From NCBI GenBank assembly GCA_904399395.1, contig CAJFPJ010000046.1, positions 41,382-105,381 of the forward strand: a stretch of DNA of 64,000 nt. The letters are read 5' to 3'. The notes below the pieces were generated by a model, which saw nothing but the letters and a program-made list of their open reading frames with translations, was not told the DNA's origin and searched no databases. The DNA comes from an uncultured Clostridia bacterium (GTDB taxonomy: Bacteria > Bacillota > Clostridia > Oscillospirales > Acutalibacteraceae). Positions 1 to 9,909 of the stretch are shown in pieces. The translations under genes were made by a program, and so were the position numbers. How positions within the stretch are numbered: the stretch's first letter is position 1; the number at the start of each line of letters is the position of its first letter.

Positions 1-86
1 GCTTGGGGCAGAGATCCCGCCACATCCGCCAGCCCACCGGTAGCCACAAAGGGGCGCGCCTCACTGGTGCAATATAAAACTTTCAT
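1..86 (-). CDS. glgA: Glycogen synthase, N-terminal fragment (cut by window edge)
   Basis: Only the first 28 codons lie in the window. They read [18 protein letters not shown] and continue LADVAGSLP, the ADP-glucose binding N-terminus of bacterial and plant-type glycogen synthase (GT5, KTGGL-like loop written here as ATGGL). The enzyme adds glucose from ADP-glucose to alpha-1,4-glucan. It follows glgB, glgC and glgD on the same strand, about 155 bases after glgD, so it is the fourth gene of the glycogen operon. A GGAAGGGAG ribosome site sits just before the ATG. The rest lies to the left of the window. Confidence 0.9.
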   Translation of the reverse strand, partial: MKVLYCTSEARPFVATGGLADVAGSLPQ

Positions 87-187
87 ACGATCGAACTCCC
101 TTCCTGCCGCTTTATGCGGTTTCTCTAGTATAAGCCTTCAAATCAGCAAAATCAGCTTCTGATTTTGGGTTTTCAGGCCTTGGAACA

Positions 188-211
188 AGCCGCCCCTTTT
201 GTGGGGCGGCT
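188..211 (-). terminator. Intercistronic hairpin between glgD and glgA
   Basis: Nine-base-pair inverted repeat (AGCCGCCCC / GGGGCGGCT) with a six-base loop in the gap between glgD and glgA. On the minus strand it is followed by only a broken T stretch (TTGTTCC), so it may be a weak terminator or an mRNA-stability element that lowers or sets glgA expression relative to glgBCD. Confidence 0.5.
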
Positions 212-242
212 CTCATTTAAATTCTCCATCCAATACAAGGGC

Positions 243-1358
243 TTAGACTACGCTTCCCTTGCTGATATAGACAGGGTAGGATTGGAACCCCATCAGAGAT
301 CTTTCCTCGCGGATAATCACATCCTTATCCACGATCACATGGCTGAGTCTGCAGCCGCTCTCTATGACGCTATCCTGCATAATAACACAGTTTTCAAGGC
401 GGGTTCCCTTGCCCACCTTCACACCTCTGAAGAGAATGCAGTTTTCCACTGTTCCCTCCACAACACATCCATCTGCAATGATGGAATTGGAGACAGTGGA
501 ACCCAGGCCATAGCGGGCAGGCATATCATCCCGCACCTTTGTGTAGATAGGCCGCTCAGGATTGAAAAGCTCTGAACGGATCTTCGGCAGCATCAGAGAC
601 ATGTTAGCTTCAAAATAGGAATTCATAGAGCAGATCGTTTTCACCACTCCTGTGAACTCATATCCGAAGAATTTGTAATTGGCCAAGTTCCTCTGAATCA
701 GATCCCGCTTGAAATTATAGAGGTTACGGCTCACACAGTCTCCCACCAACTGCATCAAAAGCTCCCTGCGGATCAACAGCATGCTCATACCATAATTGCA
801 GGCCCCATCCATATTGGGAGAAATCACCATATCCCGAACCCGTCCCTCAGGATCCACCGTATATACAGAAGGATGACTTAACCCCTGGGGGATGCTGCCG
901 TAGCGGTAAATTATCGTTACATCCGCTTCCTTATCCAAATGATAGGCCAGCACATCGGTATAGTCGATATTGCAAACTGTGTCACAGTCCGAAAGGACAA
1001 CAAACTCCTCTTTGGAATTTTTTAGGAAATTCTCTATAGAAGCAAGGGATTCCACCCGGCTATTCTGCATACTGCTTACATTGCCGAAGGGAGGCAGCAA
1101 GAAAAGGCCTTCTCTCTTCCGGGAAAGATCCCAAGCTTTTCCGGAACCCAAATGATCCATAAGAGACTGGTAATTATATTTGGTAATTACACCCACCTTG
1201 TTGATACCCGAATTTACCATATTGGAAAGGGGGAAATCAATCATCCTGTAGCGGCCGCCGAAAGGCACGGAGCCCATGGCCCGCTTTTCCGTCAACTCGC
1301 GGATCTTATCTTCATGGGTATTGGAAAACAGAATTCCCAGCATATTGTTCCCGCGCAT
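243..1358 (-). CDS. glgD: GlgD, regulatory subunit of glucose-1-phosphate adenylyltransferase
   Basis: 371 residues related to ADP-glucose pyrophosphorylase but of the GlgD type found in Firmicutes, which forms a hetero-oligomer with catalytic GlgC and activates it. The N-terminus has the nucleotidyltransferase fold (FGGRYRMIDFPLSN near residues 35-48) but lacks the glycine-rich GGxGxRL substrate loop that GlgC shows; the C-terminal third is a left-handed beta-helix repeat region. The start codon overlaps the glgC stop by one base (TAATG), a sign of translational coupling. Function is assigned from family and operon position. Confidence 0.93.
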   Translation of the reverse strand: MRGNNMLGILFSNTHEDKIRELTEKRAMGSVPFGGRYRMIDFPLSNMVNSGINKVGVITKYNYQSLMDHLGSGKAWDLSRKREGLFLLPPFGNVSSMQNSRVESLASIENFLKNSKEEFVVLSDCDTVCNIDYTDVLAYHLDKEADVTIIYRYGSIPQGLSHPSVYTVDPEGRVRDMVISPNMDGACNYGMSMLLIRRELLMQLVGDCVSRNLYNFKRDLIQRNLANYKFFGYEFTGVVKTICSMNSYFEANMSLMLPKIRSELFNPERPIYTKVRDDMPARYGLGSTVSNSIIADGCVVEGTVENCILFRGVKVGKGTRLENCVIMQDSVIESGCRLSHVIVDKDVIIREERSLMGFQSYPVYISKGSVV

Positions 1359-2608
1359 TATTTCGCCGCCTCCTTCTCTTTCTCTTCTGCATCTGTTTTT
1401 TCATATACAGTGCCGGCTTCCACCATCATTTTTGGGGGAACCACTGCTCCTTCACAAACAGTGCAGTCAGCGCCTACAACGGCAACGCCCCATTCATCTT
1501 TATTCTCAATAGCCTCAGGTCTTTCACCTATAACGGCATTTCTGCGTACAACAGTGTTTTCTGCTACAATAGCATATTGCACCACCGCGCCTTCTTCCAC
1601 CCGGCACCCCGGCATCAGAATGGAGTCTTTCACAACGGCTCCTGGGGCCACATACACGCCTTCAAACAGAACAGAAAAATCAATGGCGCCATATACATTG
1701 CAGCCCTCAGCCACAAGAGAATTCTGGACAACAGCGCCTTTGGCAATATATTGGGGCGGCATAACAGGATTTCTGGAATAAATTTTCCAGCTCTCTTCAC
1801 TCAGATCCAGCGGCACATTGGGATCCAGGAGATCCATATTGGATTCCCACAGGCTTTCAATGGTACCCACATCCTTCCAGTAGCCCTGGAAGCGATAAGC
1901 AAACATCCTCTCGCCGGCGTTCAGCATGGCAGGAAGAACATCCTTTCCAAAATCATTGGAGGATTTTGGATTTTCTTCATCCTGAATCAGATACTTGCGA
2001 AGTTTGCTCCAAGTAAAAACATAAATACCCATGGAAGCCTGGTTGCTCTTGGGCACCTTGGGCTTCTCATCAAACTCATAGATGGAACCGTCCTCGTTAG
2101 TATTGAGGATGCCAAACCGGGAGGCCTCCTCAATTGGAACCTCGATCACAGCGATGGTGCAGTCTGCCTGCTTCTCTTTGTGATAGGCGATCATCTTGGA
2201 ATAATCCATTTTATAGATGTGGTCACCAGAAAGGATCACCACATACTCAGGATTATAGCGGTCGATAAACTGTATGTTCTGATAAATGGCATTTGCCGTT
2301 CCCTTATACCAATCAGACTTTTTGCTTCTCTGATAGGGAGGAAGCACATGAACGCCAGCATTCATGCTGTCCAGATCCCAAGGCTGACCGTTTCCGATAT
2401 ATTCGTTCAGAACAAGCGGCTGATACTGTGTCAGCACTCCCACTGTTTCAATACCGGAATTCACGCAGTTGGATAGGGGAAAATCAATGATCCTATACTT
2501 ACCTCCGTAAGGCACCGCTGGCTTCGCCAGGTTCTTTGTCAACACGCCCAGTCGGCTGCCCTGGCCGCCGGCCAGCAGCATTGCGACAACATCTTGCTTG
2601 GGCATCAT
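1358..2608 (-). CDS. glgC: GlgC, glucose-1-phosphate adenylyltransferase
   Basis: 416 residues. Makes ADP-glucose from ATP and glucose-1-phosphate, the committed step of glycogen synthesis, in the cytoplasm. The catalytic loop [14 protein letters not shown] is near residues 11-24, followed by [15 protein letters not shown], the [10 protein letters not shown] segment and GVGTIE-like [10 protein letters not shown]. The C-terminal part is a beta-helix that carries allosteric sites in this family. It lies between glgB (108 bases upstream) and glgD (one-base overlap). Usual length for the family; no odd residues noticed. Confidence 0.96.
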   Translation of the reverse strand: MMPKQDVVAMLLAGGQGSRLGVLTKNLAKPAVPYGGKYRIIDFPLSNCVNSGIETVGVLTQYQPLVLNEYIGNGQPWDLDSMNAGVHVLPPYQRSKKSDWYKGTANAIYQNIQFIDRYNPEYVVILSGDHIYKMDYSKMIAYHKEKQADCTIAVIEVPIEEASRFGILNTNEDGSIYEFDEKPKVPKSNQASMGIYVFTWSKLRKYLIQDEENPKSSNDFGKDVLPAMLNAGERMFAYRFQGYWKDVGTIESLWESNMDLLDPNVPLDLSEESWKIYSRNPVMPPQYIAKGAVVQNSLVAEGCNVYGAIDFSVLFEGVYVAPGAVVKDSILMPGCRVEEGAVVQYAIVAENTVVRRNAVIGERPEAIENKDEWGVAVVGADCTVCEGAVVPPKMMVEAGTVYEKTDAEEKEKEAAK

Positions 2609-2716
2609 GAGAAATCCCTCCCTGTATAAAATTATGAAAAGTCTTGCAAAGAGCTATTTAGATTTTGTAAGGCTGGGCGCTCCAGTTCCACGGAACTACA
2701 GCGCAAGCTTTATCGG

Positions 2717-4783
2717 TTATTCCTCTTTTTTGGTTTTTTTGCTGCGAGTAGATGATTTCGAAGTCCCTCTCCCCGCCGTCTTCTTACCATTTTCGCTGAT
2801 GGAGGCCGCTTTCTTCGTTCCCCTGCCGGTTTTTTTAGCAGAAGGCGCCTTTGCCCCGGCTTCTGTAGCCTTTCTCACGGGACGTTTCCGCCTGCAGCGC
2901 AGAAAGATAACAGAGAGAGGAGGCAAATGCAGGGAAATGGATTCGTCGCAGTTATGCATGGGCTCTTTTTCGCTGCGAATGGTATCGCCATTCGTGATGC
3001 CGTTTCCTCCGAATTCAACGCTATCCGTGTTAAAAATCTCGGTATAGATGCCGGGAACCGGCACACCGATCTTGTAATTTTCCCTTTCCACCGGAACAAA
3101 ATTGCACACAGCGATGATTTCCTTCCCATCCTTCCCGATGCGGCGGAAGGCTATGACACTTTGGGAATAATCGTCATTTGAGATCCAATTGAAGCCTTCC
3201 CAGGAATAATCCACTTCCCAAAGAGGAGGCATCTCCAAATAGAAACGGTTCATTTCCTTAAAGAAATGATGCAGCTTCTGGTGGGCGGGATACTGCAAAA
3301 GTATCCAATCCAGCTCCTTTTTGTAATCCCACTCGATGAACTGCCCCAGCTCACTGCCCATAAAGAGAAGCTTTTTCCCGGGGTGTGCCATCATATACCC
3401 TATAAAAGCACGGACGCCGGCAAATTTCTGCTCATATTCCCCAGGCATTTTGTTCATAAGAGAACACTTTCCATGCACTACTTCATCATGAGAAATGGGG
3501 AGAAGAAAATTCTCAGAGAATGCATAGAAGAACGAGAACGTAATATTATCATGGTTGAACTTCCTGTAAATGGGATCTAGGCTCATATAATGAAGCATGT
3601 CATTCATCCAGCCCATATTCCATTTTAGAGTGAATCCCAAGCCTCCACAGTACCCGGGCTTCGTCACCATGGGCCAGGAGGTGGATTCCTCTGCAATCAT
3701 CAAAGCCGATGGAAATTCCGTAAGAACGGATTCATTGAGCTTCTGCAGAAAAGCTACTGCTTCCAGGTTTTCTTTTCCGCCATCTTGATTTGGGGCCCAT
3801 TCGCCGTCCTTCCGGCTATAATCCAGATACAGCATAGAAGCCACTGCATCCACCCGAAGGCCATCGATGTGATATTTATCCAACCAGAACATAGCGCTGG
3901 AAATCAAAAAACTGATGACTTCATTGCGGCCGTAGTCAAACACCAACGTACCCCAGTCCTTATGCTCCCCTTTTCTGGGATCTGCATATTCATAACAAGG
4001 AGTTCCGTCAAATCTGGCAAGCCCGAATTCATCTCTGGGGAAATGGGCAGGCACCCAATCCATAATAATGCCGATGCCGGCCTGGTGGCACTTGTCCACA
4101 AAATACATAAAATCCTTTGGCTCCCCATAGCGAGAGGTCGGTGCAAAATATCCGGAAACCTGATATCCCCAGGAGCCGTCGAAAGGATATTCCATTAGCG
4201 GCATGAATTCCATATGGGTATATCCCATTTCTTTTACATAGGGGATCAATTCATCTGCCAACTTCTTATAGGAAAAAGTATTTCCGTCCTGATATGTACG
4301 CCAAGAGCCTGCATGCACTTCATACACGTTCATGGGCTGCGAGAGGATATCCCCACTGTTCCGCCGGCGGAACCATTCGGCATCGCCCCATTCATAGCCG
4401 GAAATATCATAATACAGCGACGCGTTCTTAGGCCTGGTTTCGTAATGATAGGCATATGGGTCGCTTTTCATGACTTGCCTGCCATCCACTTGCGTGACAC
4501 AGTATTTATAGGCGGAAAACCGCGGGAGCTCTTCTTCCAAAATAATCTCCCACACACCATCGCTGATCTTTTCCATGGGGTCGGCATCGGGATCCCACTG
4601 GTTGAAATCCCCCACTAAGGATACCGCCTCAGCATTGGGAGCCCACACACGAAATGCCATCTTCGGCGTTTCCTGGCCATTCCCCTCTATCCTATGCGCA
4701 CCCATATATTCATACGCTTTTGTATTGGTTCCCTGATGGAACAAATACAGGGGGAAATTATTTTCCGATTTTGCTATTCCCAT
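2717..4783 (-). CDS. glgB: GlgB, 1,4-alpha-glucan branching enzyme with basic C-terminal tail
   Basis: 688 residues from the preferred ATG at 4783, which has a strong AGAGGAGG ribosome site nine bases upstream; an in-frame TTG seven codons earlier would place that site inside the gene. GH13 enzyme that makes alpha-1,6 branches in glycogen. It has the N-terminal CBM48 region ([18 protein letters not shown]), [12 protein letters not shown] with the catalytic Asp, a MIAEEST segment with the catalytic Glu and [12 protein letters not shown]. The enzyme fold ends at LPPLSVIFL; the last 60 residues are an added tail in which 22 are Lys or Arg, with Ser, Thr, Ala and Gly between. First gene of the operon. 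Confidence 0.95.
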   Translation of the reverse strand: MGIAKSENNFPLYLFHQGTNTKAYEYMGAHRIEGNGQETPKMAFRVWAPNAEAVSLVGDFNQWDPDADPMEKISDGVWEIILEEELPRFSAYKYCVTQVDGRQVMKSDPYAYHYETRPKNASLYYDISGYEWGDAEWFRRRNSGDILSQPMNVYEVHAGSWRTYQDGNTFSYKKLADELIPYVKEMGYTHMEFMPLMEYPFDGSWGYQVSGYFAPTSRYGEPKDFMYFVDKCHQAGIGIIMDWVPAHFPRDEFGLARFDGTPCYEYADPRKGEHKDWGTLVFDYGRNEVISFLISSAMFWLDKYHIDGLRVDAVASMLYLDYSRKDGEWAPNQDGGKENLEAVAFLQKLNESVLTEFPSALMIAEESTSWPMVTKPGYCGGLGFTLKWNMGWMNDMLHYMSLDPIYRKFNHDNITFSFFYAFSENFLLPISHDEVVHGKCSLMNKMPGEYEQKFAGVRAFIGYMMAHPGKKLLFMGSELGQFIEWDYKKELDWILLQYPAHQKLHHFFKEMNRFYLEMPPLWEVDYSWEGFNWISNDDYSQSVIAFRRIGKDGKEIIAVCNFVPVERENYKIGVPVPGIYTEIFNTDSVEFGGNGITNGDTIRSEKEPMHNCDESISLHLPPLSVIFLRCRRKRPVRKATEAGAKAPSAKKTGRGTKKAASISENGKKTAGRGTSKSSTRSKKTKKEE

Positions 4784-4874
4784 TTGAAACGGCCTCCTCT
4801 TCAAATATTCTTATTTAAGAATACCACAATTCCATCAAATATCAAGGGTTTTCGTATATTTTCTTAAAAAACAC

Positions 4875-4902
4875 ACTATAATATTCTATTTCTATTGGTC
4901 AC
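4875..4902 (-). promoter_or_regulatory. Candidate promoter of the glgBCDA operon
   Basis: On the minus strand, -35 GTGACC (plus-strand 4897-4902) and -10 TATAGT (4875-4880) are separated by 16 bases. The predicted start lies about 85 bases upstream of glgB in AT-rich DNA. This is a match to the sigma-A consensus seen by eye only. Confidence 0.5.
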
Positions 4903-4904
4903 TT

Positions 4905-5041
4905 TGTTCTAAAAGAACCTTTCAATTTGTGCCTGTCCACTATTAGAGCTATAAACGGAGAGCCATCTCTCGCTATTAGGGGTGTGAATCGTACCCACCT
5001 CTGCTCCCTGCGCTGCCCTGTTGCACTGGGTTCTGTGCCCA
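4905..5041 (-). ncRNA. Structured RNA candidate upstream of glgB
   Basis: No convincing protein is seen here. An extended -10 (TGCTATAAT, -10 at 5048-5053) points toward glgB. The predicted transcript can fold: AGAACC near its 5' end pairs with GGUUCU near 4915, GUGC with GCAC inside it, GGAGC with GCUCU further in, and GAGAG-AUGG-CUCUC forms a local hairpin. CUAAUAG occurs twice, flanking that hairpin. A long imperfect hairpin with a bulged centre recalls 6S RNA, but I cannot assign it; a remnant of a mobile-element end or a glgB leader are alternatives. Confidence 0.35.
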
Positions 5042-5142
5042 ACGTTCATTATAGCATACGTTTTTGTCATATATAGGAAAAAAAAGGCAGCATACTCATA
5101 GAAACAAGACAATATCCGTTTCTATGCAGCTAGCATTAAAAA

Positions 5143-5204
5143 GCCCCACACCTTTACCATATCAACAAAAAAATGTTTCTTCTCTCACAAAAAGGGTGTG
5201 GGGC
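5143..5204. repeat. Inverted repeat with AT-rich loop
   Basis: GCCCCACACC (5143-5152) is repeated in inverted form as GGTGTGGGGC (5195-5204) around an AT-rich loop of roughly 40 bases. It lies between the terminator at 5231-5251 and the RNA candidate at 4905-5041. The loop is long for an intrinsic terminator. It could be the border of a small mobile or remnant element. Confidence 0.45.
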
Positions 5205-5230
5205 AATTATAAAAAATGGCAACAGAAAAA

Positions 5231-5251
5231 GGACACGTTTTTAACGCGTCC
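5231..5251 (-). terminator. Terminator downstream of the 5.3-5.8 kb genes
   Basis: Stem GGAC-A-CGTT / AACG-C-GTCC with one mismatch and a short T loop. On the minus strand it is followed by TTTTT (plus-strand 5226-5230). It would end transcripts coming from the CD3324-type gene and the small frame after it. Confidence 0.65.
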
Positions 5252-5307
5252 CTTTTCTTCGAATCCAACTTCATATCATGCAACATACTGATGCTGTGGC
5301 ACAATCT

Positions 5308-5574
5308 TCAGGATGTGTGGTCTCTTTTCCAACAGGTAAAAAACAGCATCAAATCATGCCTCACGGCAAGACAGAAGGATTTTGTTCCTCCCGTCATATG
5401 TAAAGCCCCCAGCCGCTCTGTCCCGCGGAGGTGTTCAGGCACGGTAGAGAGGGGCACATATACGCCAGTCTGTTCTCCGGCACCATCCACTTTCCCGCAT
5501 AGCACACGTATTTCTCTTTCTTTCATAGATTCAGATATTCCGGCGGTGGTCCCCCAAAACGCTATACCGCGCAT
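5308..5574 (-). CDS. Unrecognised small ORF after the CD3324-type gene
   Basis: An 88-codon frame starting 6 bases after the CD3324-type stop and ending 56 bases before a terminator on the same strand, so a transcript runs through it. I recognise no domain. There is no clear ribosome site beyond AGG next to the ATG, and the C-terminus (cysteine and tryptophan rich) does not look like a settled protein. It may be real, or simply a 3' untranslated region. Confidence 0.25.
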   Translation of the reverse strand: MRGIAFWGTTAGISESMKEREIRVLCGKVDGAGEQTGVYVPLSTVPEHLRGTERLGALHMTGGTKSFCLAVRHDLMLFFTCWKRDHTS

Positions 5575-5580
5575 CCTATT

Positions 5581-5838
5581 TTATTTATACACAATTTTCC
5601 GGAGCGTTTCCGGTGAAAGAGCATATTCCTCCGCCAATTCCTCCAGCGTTTTCCCACTGAAATATTTTGCCCGTATCTCTTCATTACGATGGGCGTAAAA
5701 CGCCTTAGCTCCAGAACCTTCTCCCCATTTTGCCCTGGCATTCCGGGAAGGTATATACAAGATTTCACCCGACACATACTTTTGAATCTCCTTCAGAAGA
5801 TGATCCGGCAGTATATCCGATGCCTTCCGGTATTTCAT
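5581..5838 (-). CDS. CD3324-family small DNA-binding protein (Mor/sigma-4-like HTH)
   Basis: 85 residues from the ATG at 5838, chosen because GGAGGG lies 6 bases upstream; longer in-frame starts have none. The sequence MKYRKASDILPDHLLKEIQKY, then GEILYIP, a WGEGSGAK segment, and a C-terminal helix-turn-helix (LEELAEEYALSPETLRKI) match the CD3324 family of Clostridia, which resembles the Mor activator and sigma region 4. These are probable transcription regulators of unknown target. The upstream neighbour is a nucleotidyltransferase-like gene 35 bases away on the same strand. Confidence 0.8.
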   Translation of the reverse strand: MKYRKASDILPDHLLKEIQKYVSGEILYIPSRNARAKWGEGSGAKAFYAHRNEEIRAKYFSGKTLEELAEEYALSPETLRKIVYK

Positions 5839-5873
5839 GGCTTTCCCTCCTTCAGGTATCTGCCAGGGCCGGT

Positions 5874-7025
5874 TCAGGCTTGTTTCCCGCCTGTGGCCTC
5901 CGCTTTCAGAAACTCTTCTACAGTATCCCATTCATCCAGGGAAGCCCCATGGCTTCTCAGAATTCCCCGAATCTGGAGCTCCAGTTCTTCCGCCCGGCTG
6001 CGGTATTCCGCCAGCGAATAGGGAGAATAGACGCCAAGCAAATCCATCGGGGGAAGACAAAATTCCTCCGCTACTACATCCAGTTCATTCTGCAGATACA
6101 TTCCCCACGCATACGCCCGGCGGAAATCCGATTCTTCACAAGCTCTGTAGATCCGCAGCCATGTGTAACTCAGCTCATGATACCATCCTGCAAGGCCGCT
6201 GAAATCATTCGGCGCCTTGTTTTGGGCTGCGGGGGCACCCTTTTCAAAAAAAGTTCTGGCGGCAACCAGCATCTCATACGAGAGGCATTTGATCTCCTCT
6301 GTATTCTCAGCAGCAAGAACAGATCTGCACAGGCTTGTGAAATTTTCCGGCAAGGCATCCATTTTTTCCAATTCCTCAATCATATAGGTCTGCGTGGCTT
6401 TCAGATATGTGTGGTTGGCGAAAGCGATTCCCACGGCGAGAAATTCCATGATATATCCCGCTCCCTTACGCACCTGAGCCAGCGAGGTCTGAAACACCAG
6501 CGTCTGAAAGATTTCCATGGCCATGGCCAGACGCCTCAATGCCTTTTGGCGGCAGAAGGCGTCATCCTGAAGGTTCCGGCGCAGCCGTTCCTGCAGGGCT
6601 CGGAACCGCTCTTCATCTTCCCTGCTGCGGGCGTAAAGAAGGATCCCTTCTCCTAAACAAGTGGTATTGTTATCGTCCTCCAGATCCGCCATTTTCTCCA
6701 GCCGCTCCCAGGAACGGGGATACAGATCCCGGCCGATGCCTTCCACTATAAAAGTCCGGCCCAATTCATACCCGCGCTCCGTTGCCGGAACAAAATAATC
6801 GAAAGCCGGCTCAGCGGCATCCTCCGGCAAACGCAGAAAGCTGTTCTCGATAAGCAGGCATATATCTTCCGGGTATTCCCGCTGTATTTTTTCCACTGCC
6901 CAATTCCGCAGGACACTGTTTATTTCTCCCATACGGCCTGGTGCATGCAATGTTTTCAGCCCCAGGTGTATCTTTTCCCGATCCTCCTCATTTTGCGCTG
7001 TAATTGGCATATTCTGCCCGTTCAT
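5874..7025 (-). CDS. Nucleotidyltransferase-like protein of unknown role
   Basis: 383 residues, soluble, no signal peptide. The first 100 residues (FDYFVPATERGYELGRTFIV, then GRDLYPRSWERLE) look like a degenerate nucleotidyltransferase fold, without a clear GSx(n)DxD metal motif; the rest is helical and resembles the helical-bundle half of such proteins, with QLHELSYTWLRIY-like segments. I recall related hypothetical proteins in Clostridia but know no tested function. It has its own promoter at 7117-7146 and is followed closely by the CD3324-type regulator, so the two may act together. The enzymatic call is tentative. Confidence 0.55.
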   Translation of the reverse strand: MNGQNMPITAQNEEDREKIHLGLKTLHAPGRMGEINSVLRNWAVEKIQREYPEDICLLIENSFLRLPEDAAEPAFDYFVPATERGYELGRTFIVEGIGRDLYPRSWERLEKMADLEDDNNTTCLGEGILLYARSREDEERFRALQERLRRNLQDDAFCRQKALRRLAMAMEIFQTLVFQTSLAQVRKGAGYIMEFLAVGIAFANHTYLKATQTYMIEELEKMDALPENFTSLCRSVLAAENTEEIKCLSYEMLVAARTFFEKGAPAAQNKAPNDFSGLAGWYHELSYTWLRIYRACEESDFRRAYAWGMYLQNELDVVAEEFCLPPMDLLGVYSPYSLAEYRSRAEELELQIRGILRSHGASLDEWDTVEEFLKAEATGGKQA

Positions 7026-7116
7026 ACATCATACCTCCCTAAAAAAGACCACCCAAAGCTTTTATAGAAGCTATAAGTTCTCATATACTTCAGAAACAGC
7101 TGTTTTCTTCTGCTTC

Positions 7117-7146
7117 AGTATATCTTTTCGCCGCCCAATATGGCAA
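7117..7146 (-). promoter_or_regulatory. Candidate promoter of the nucleotidyltransferase-like gene
   Basis: Minus-strand -35 TTGCCA (plus 7141-7146) and -10 TATACT (7117-7122), 18 bases apart, giving a leader of about 85 bases. The rest of the gap 7026-7283 is AT-rich and shows no further gene. Confidence 0.5.
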
Positions 7147-7283
7147 TACCAAAAATCTTTTATAATGATACTCTACCGCCAAGACCCGTTCTGTATTTCT
7201 AACCCGTTTAACAAATTACCGGATCCAAACTTCTTACCTTATTCATCGTGTCTACTTACACTTTAGGCAAGAAAGACAAAAAC

Positions 7284-7308
7284 GCCGGTGCAGAATATCC
7301 ACACCGGC
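7284..7308 (-). terminator. Terminator of the flavodiiron gene
   Basis: Perfect GCCGGTG / CACCGGC stem with an 11-base loop. T stretches stand on both sides, so it can work in either direction; on the minus strand GTTTTTGTC follows and would end the flavodiiron transcript. Confidence 0.75.
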
Positions 7309-7400
7309 ATTTTTATCATTTCTATTCGTATCAAAACAAGAGCTATACCTAGTTCCGCCATTCCGGGCGGCTCTTTATTCAGCAATATGGGCTCACAATC

Positions 7401-8564
7401 TTATTTTGCCAAAAGCTCTTCTGCAAGCTTTTCCATACCAGGCCTGTCTTCTTCCTTCAGGGCGGACTTGATCGTCACCACTGTATCGCAGATCCGGAGT
7501 TCCTTCATTCCTTCCAGGATACCCTTCATCGTTTTGGCAGCCATCGGGGCCCAGGTTCCGTTCTCCAGAATTCCCACCCGACGTTTCTGATAGTTTTTCC
7601 CCTTCAGATGCAGGAGGAAATGCTCCATGCAGGGAAATACGCCCGCATTGTAGGTAGCGGCTGCCAAAAGAAGCTTATCATACCGGAAGGCATCTTCCAC
7701 AGCTTCGGCCATATCCTCCCTAGCAAGATCGCAGAGAACCACTTTTTTAGCGCCCTTCTTTTTCAGGATCTCCGCCATCTCTTTTGCAGCGGCAGCTGTG
7801 TGGCCGTGAATAGAGGCATAAGCCACCAAAACGCCGTCATCTTCAGGGGTATAGCTGCTCCAAATATCGTATTTACCGATATAATGGCCCAGATTTTCTT
7901 TCAGGATAGGCCCATGCAGAGGGCAGATCATGGCAATATCGAGAGCAGCCGCCTTCTTCAGAAGAGCCTGCACCTGGGCGCCGTATTTGCCCACAATATT
8001 AAAGTAATACCGGCGCGCCTCGCAATCCCAGTCCTCATCCGTGTCAAGAGCGCCGAATTTTCCAAACCCATCGGCAGAAAAGAGGATCTTCTCCGATTTT
8101 TCATAAGCCACCATCACCTCAGGCCAGTGAACCATGGGTGCCATTACAAAGGTAAGGGTATGCGTTCCCAAAGAAAGCTCGTCCCCCTCCTTTACTGTCA
8201 CAGTCCGGTTGGAAAGATCCATAGTGAAAAACTGGGAAATCATCTGGAACGTCTTTGCATTTCCCACAATTTTCATATTGGGATACTTTGTAGCCAGAGC
8301 CTGAATATTGGAAGAATGATCCGGCTCCATGTGAGAAACAACCAGATACTCCGGTTCCTTCCCGGCCAAGGCCTCTTCCAGGTTGCAGAGCCATTCTTCA
8401 CTGGCCCGGGCATCCACAGTATCCATAACAGCGATCTTATCGTCCAAAATTACATAAGAGTTATAGGAAACACCATTTGGTACCACATACTGGCTTTCAA
8501 ACAGGTCAATACTTTTGTCATCCACACCTACATACACCACGGAATCGGTAATCTTATGCGTCAT
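7401..8564 (-). CDS. FprA-type flavodiiron protein (O2/NO reductase)
   Basis: 387 residues, cytoplasmic. Flavodiiron proteins reduce O2 to water and/or NO to N2O with electrons from rubredoxin or NADH oxidoreductases, protecting anaerobes. The metallo-beta-lactamase-like domain carries the diiron ligands H78-x-E80-x-D82-H83 (motif HMEPDHSS), H146 (MVHWPEV), D165 (SADGFG) and a histidine in CPLHGP. From about residue 246 a flavodoxin domain (VAYASIHGHTAAAA) binds FMN. No fused rubredoxin or flavin reductase is present, so this is the class A form. Own promoter and terminator indicate a single-gene unit. Confidence 0.95.
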   Translation of the reverse strand: MTHKITDSVVYVGVDDKSIDLFESQYVVPNGVSYNSYVILDDKIAVMDTVDARASEEWLCNLEEALAGKEPEYLVVSHMEPDHSSNIQALATKYPNMKIVGNAKTFQMISQFFTMDLSNRTVTVKEGDELSLGTHTLTFVMAPMVHWPEVMVAYEKSEKILFSADGFGKFGALDTDEDWDCEARRYYFNIVGKYGAQVQALLKKAAALDIAMICPLHGPILKENLGHYIGKYDIWSSYTPEDDGVLVAYASIHGHTAAAAKEMAEILKKKGAKKVVLCDLAREDMAEAVEDAFRYDKLLLAAATYNAGVFPCMEHFLLHLKGKNYQKRRVGILENGTWAPMAAKTMKGILEGMKELRICDTVVTIKSALKEEDRPGMEKLAEELLAK

Positions 8565-8624
8565 AGATTCTGCCTCCTGTCAACGATCTTGCTTTATACA
8601 ACATTACATAGATTTTCTGTATAG

Positions 8625-8653
8625 ACTATACCACAGGAAGGCCTCTATTTCAA
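8625..8653 (-). promoter_or_regulatory. Promoter of the flavodiiron gene
   Basis: Minus-strand -35 TTGAAA (plus 8648-8653) and -10 TATAGT (8625-8630), spacer 17. The -10 lies in a small palindrome TATAGACTATA, a possible operator. Confidence 0.6.
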
Positions 8654-8744
8654 TTATCACCATGCCAAACTTCGGGCCTATTTCCAAAAGATCCTGTCAT
8701 TTTTTCTGATTTTCCCCGTTGTTCCGATTTTTCTGCATGAAAAA

Positions 8745-8770
8745 CGGCCCCGTTCCTCTGAACGGAGCCG
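8745..8770 (-). terminator. Terminator of gapA
   Basis: Eleven-base stem (CGGCTCCGTTC / GAACGGGGCCG on the minus strand, one mismatch), tetraloop, then TTTTT. It stands 25 bases after the gapA stop. Confidence 0.85.
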
Positions 8771-8794
8771 TTCCATCTCGGAAGTATCGTGAGA

Positions 8795-9829
<1,035 letters not shown>

Positions 9830-9846
9830 TCAATAATCTGGTTTAT

Positions 9847-9865
9847 AATGCTATTTTATAGCATT
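9847..9865. promoter_or_regulatory. Palindrome over the gapA promoter
   Basis: Perfect inverted repeat AATGCTAT-TTT-ATAGCATT. On the minus strand it contains an extended -10 (TGCTATAAA) about 45 bases upstream of the gapA start. A DNA-binding repressor or activator of glycolysis could bind here; the sequence is unlike the CggR operator known from Bacillus. Confidence 0.45.
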
Positions 9866-9909
9866 CCTTCTCAATTTACAAGTAGCTGATATAAATTTAA
9901 CGGAGTTTT

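Noticed and set aside
5216..5698. 160-codon plus-strand frame across the CD3324-type gene
   Set aside because: Overlaps a recognised gene and a terminator; composition not protein-like.
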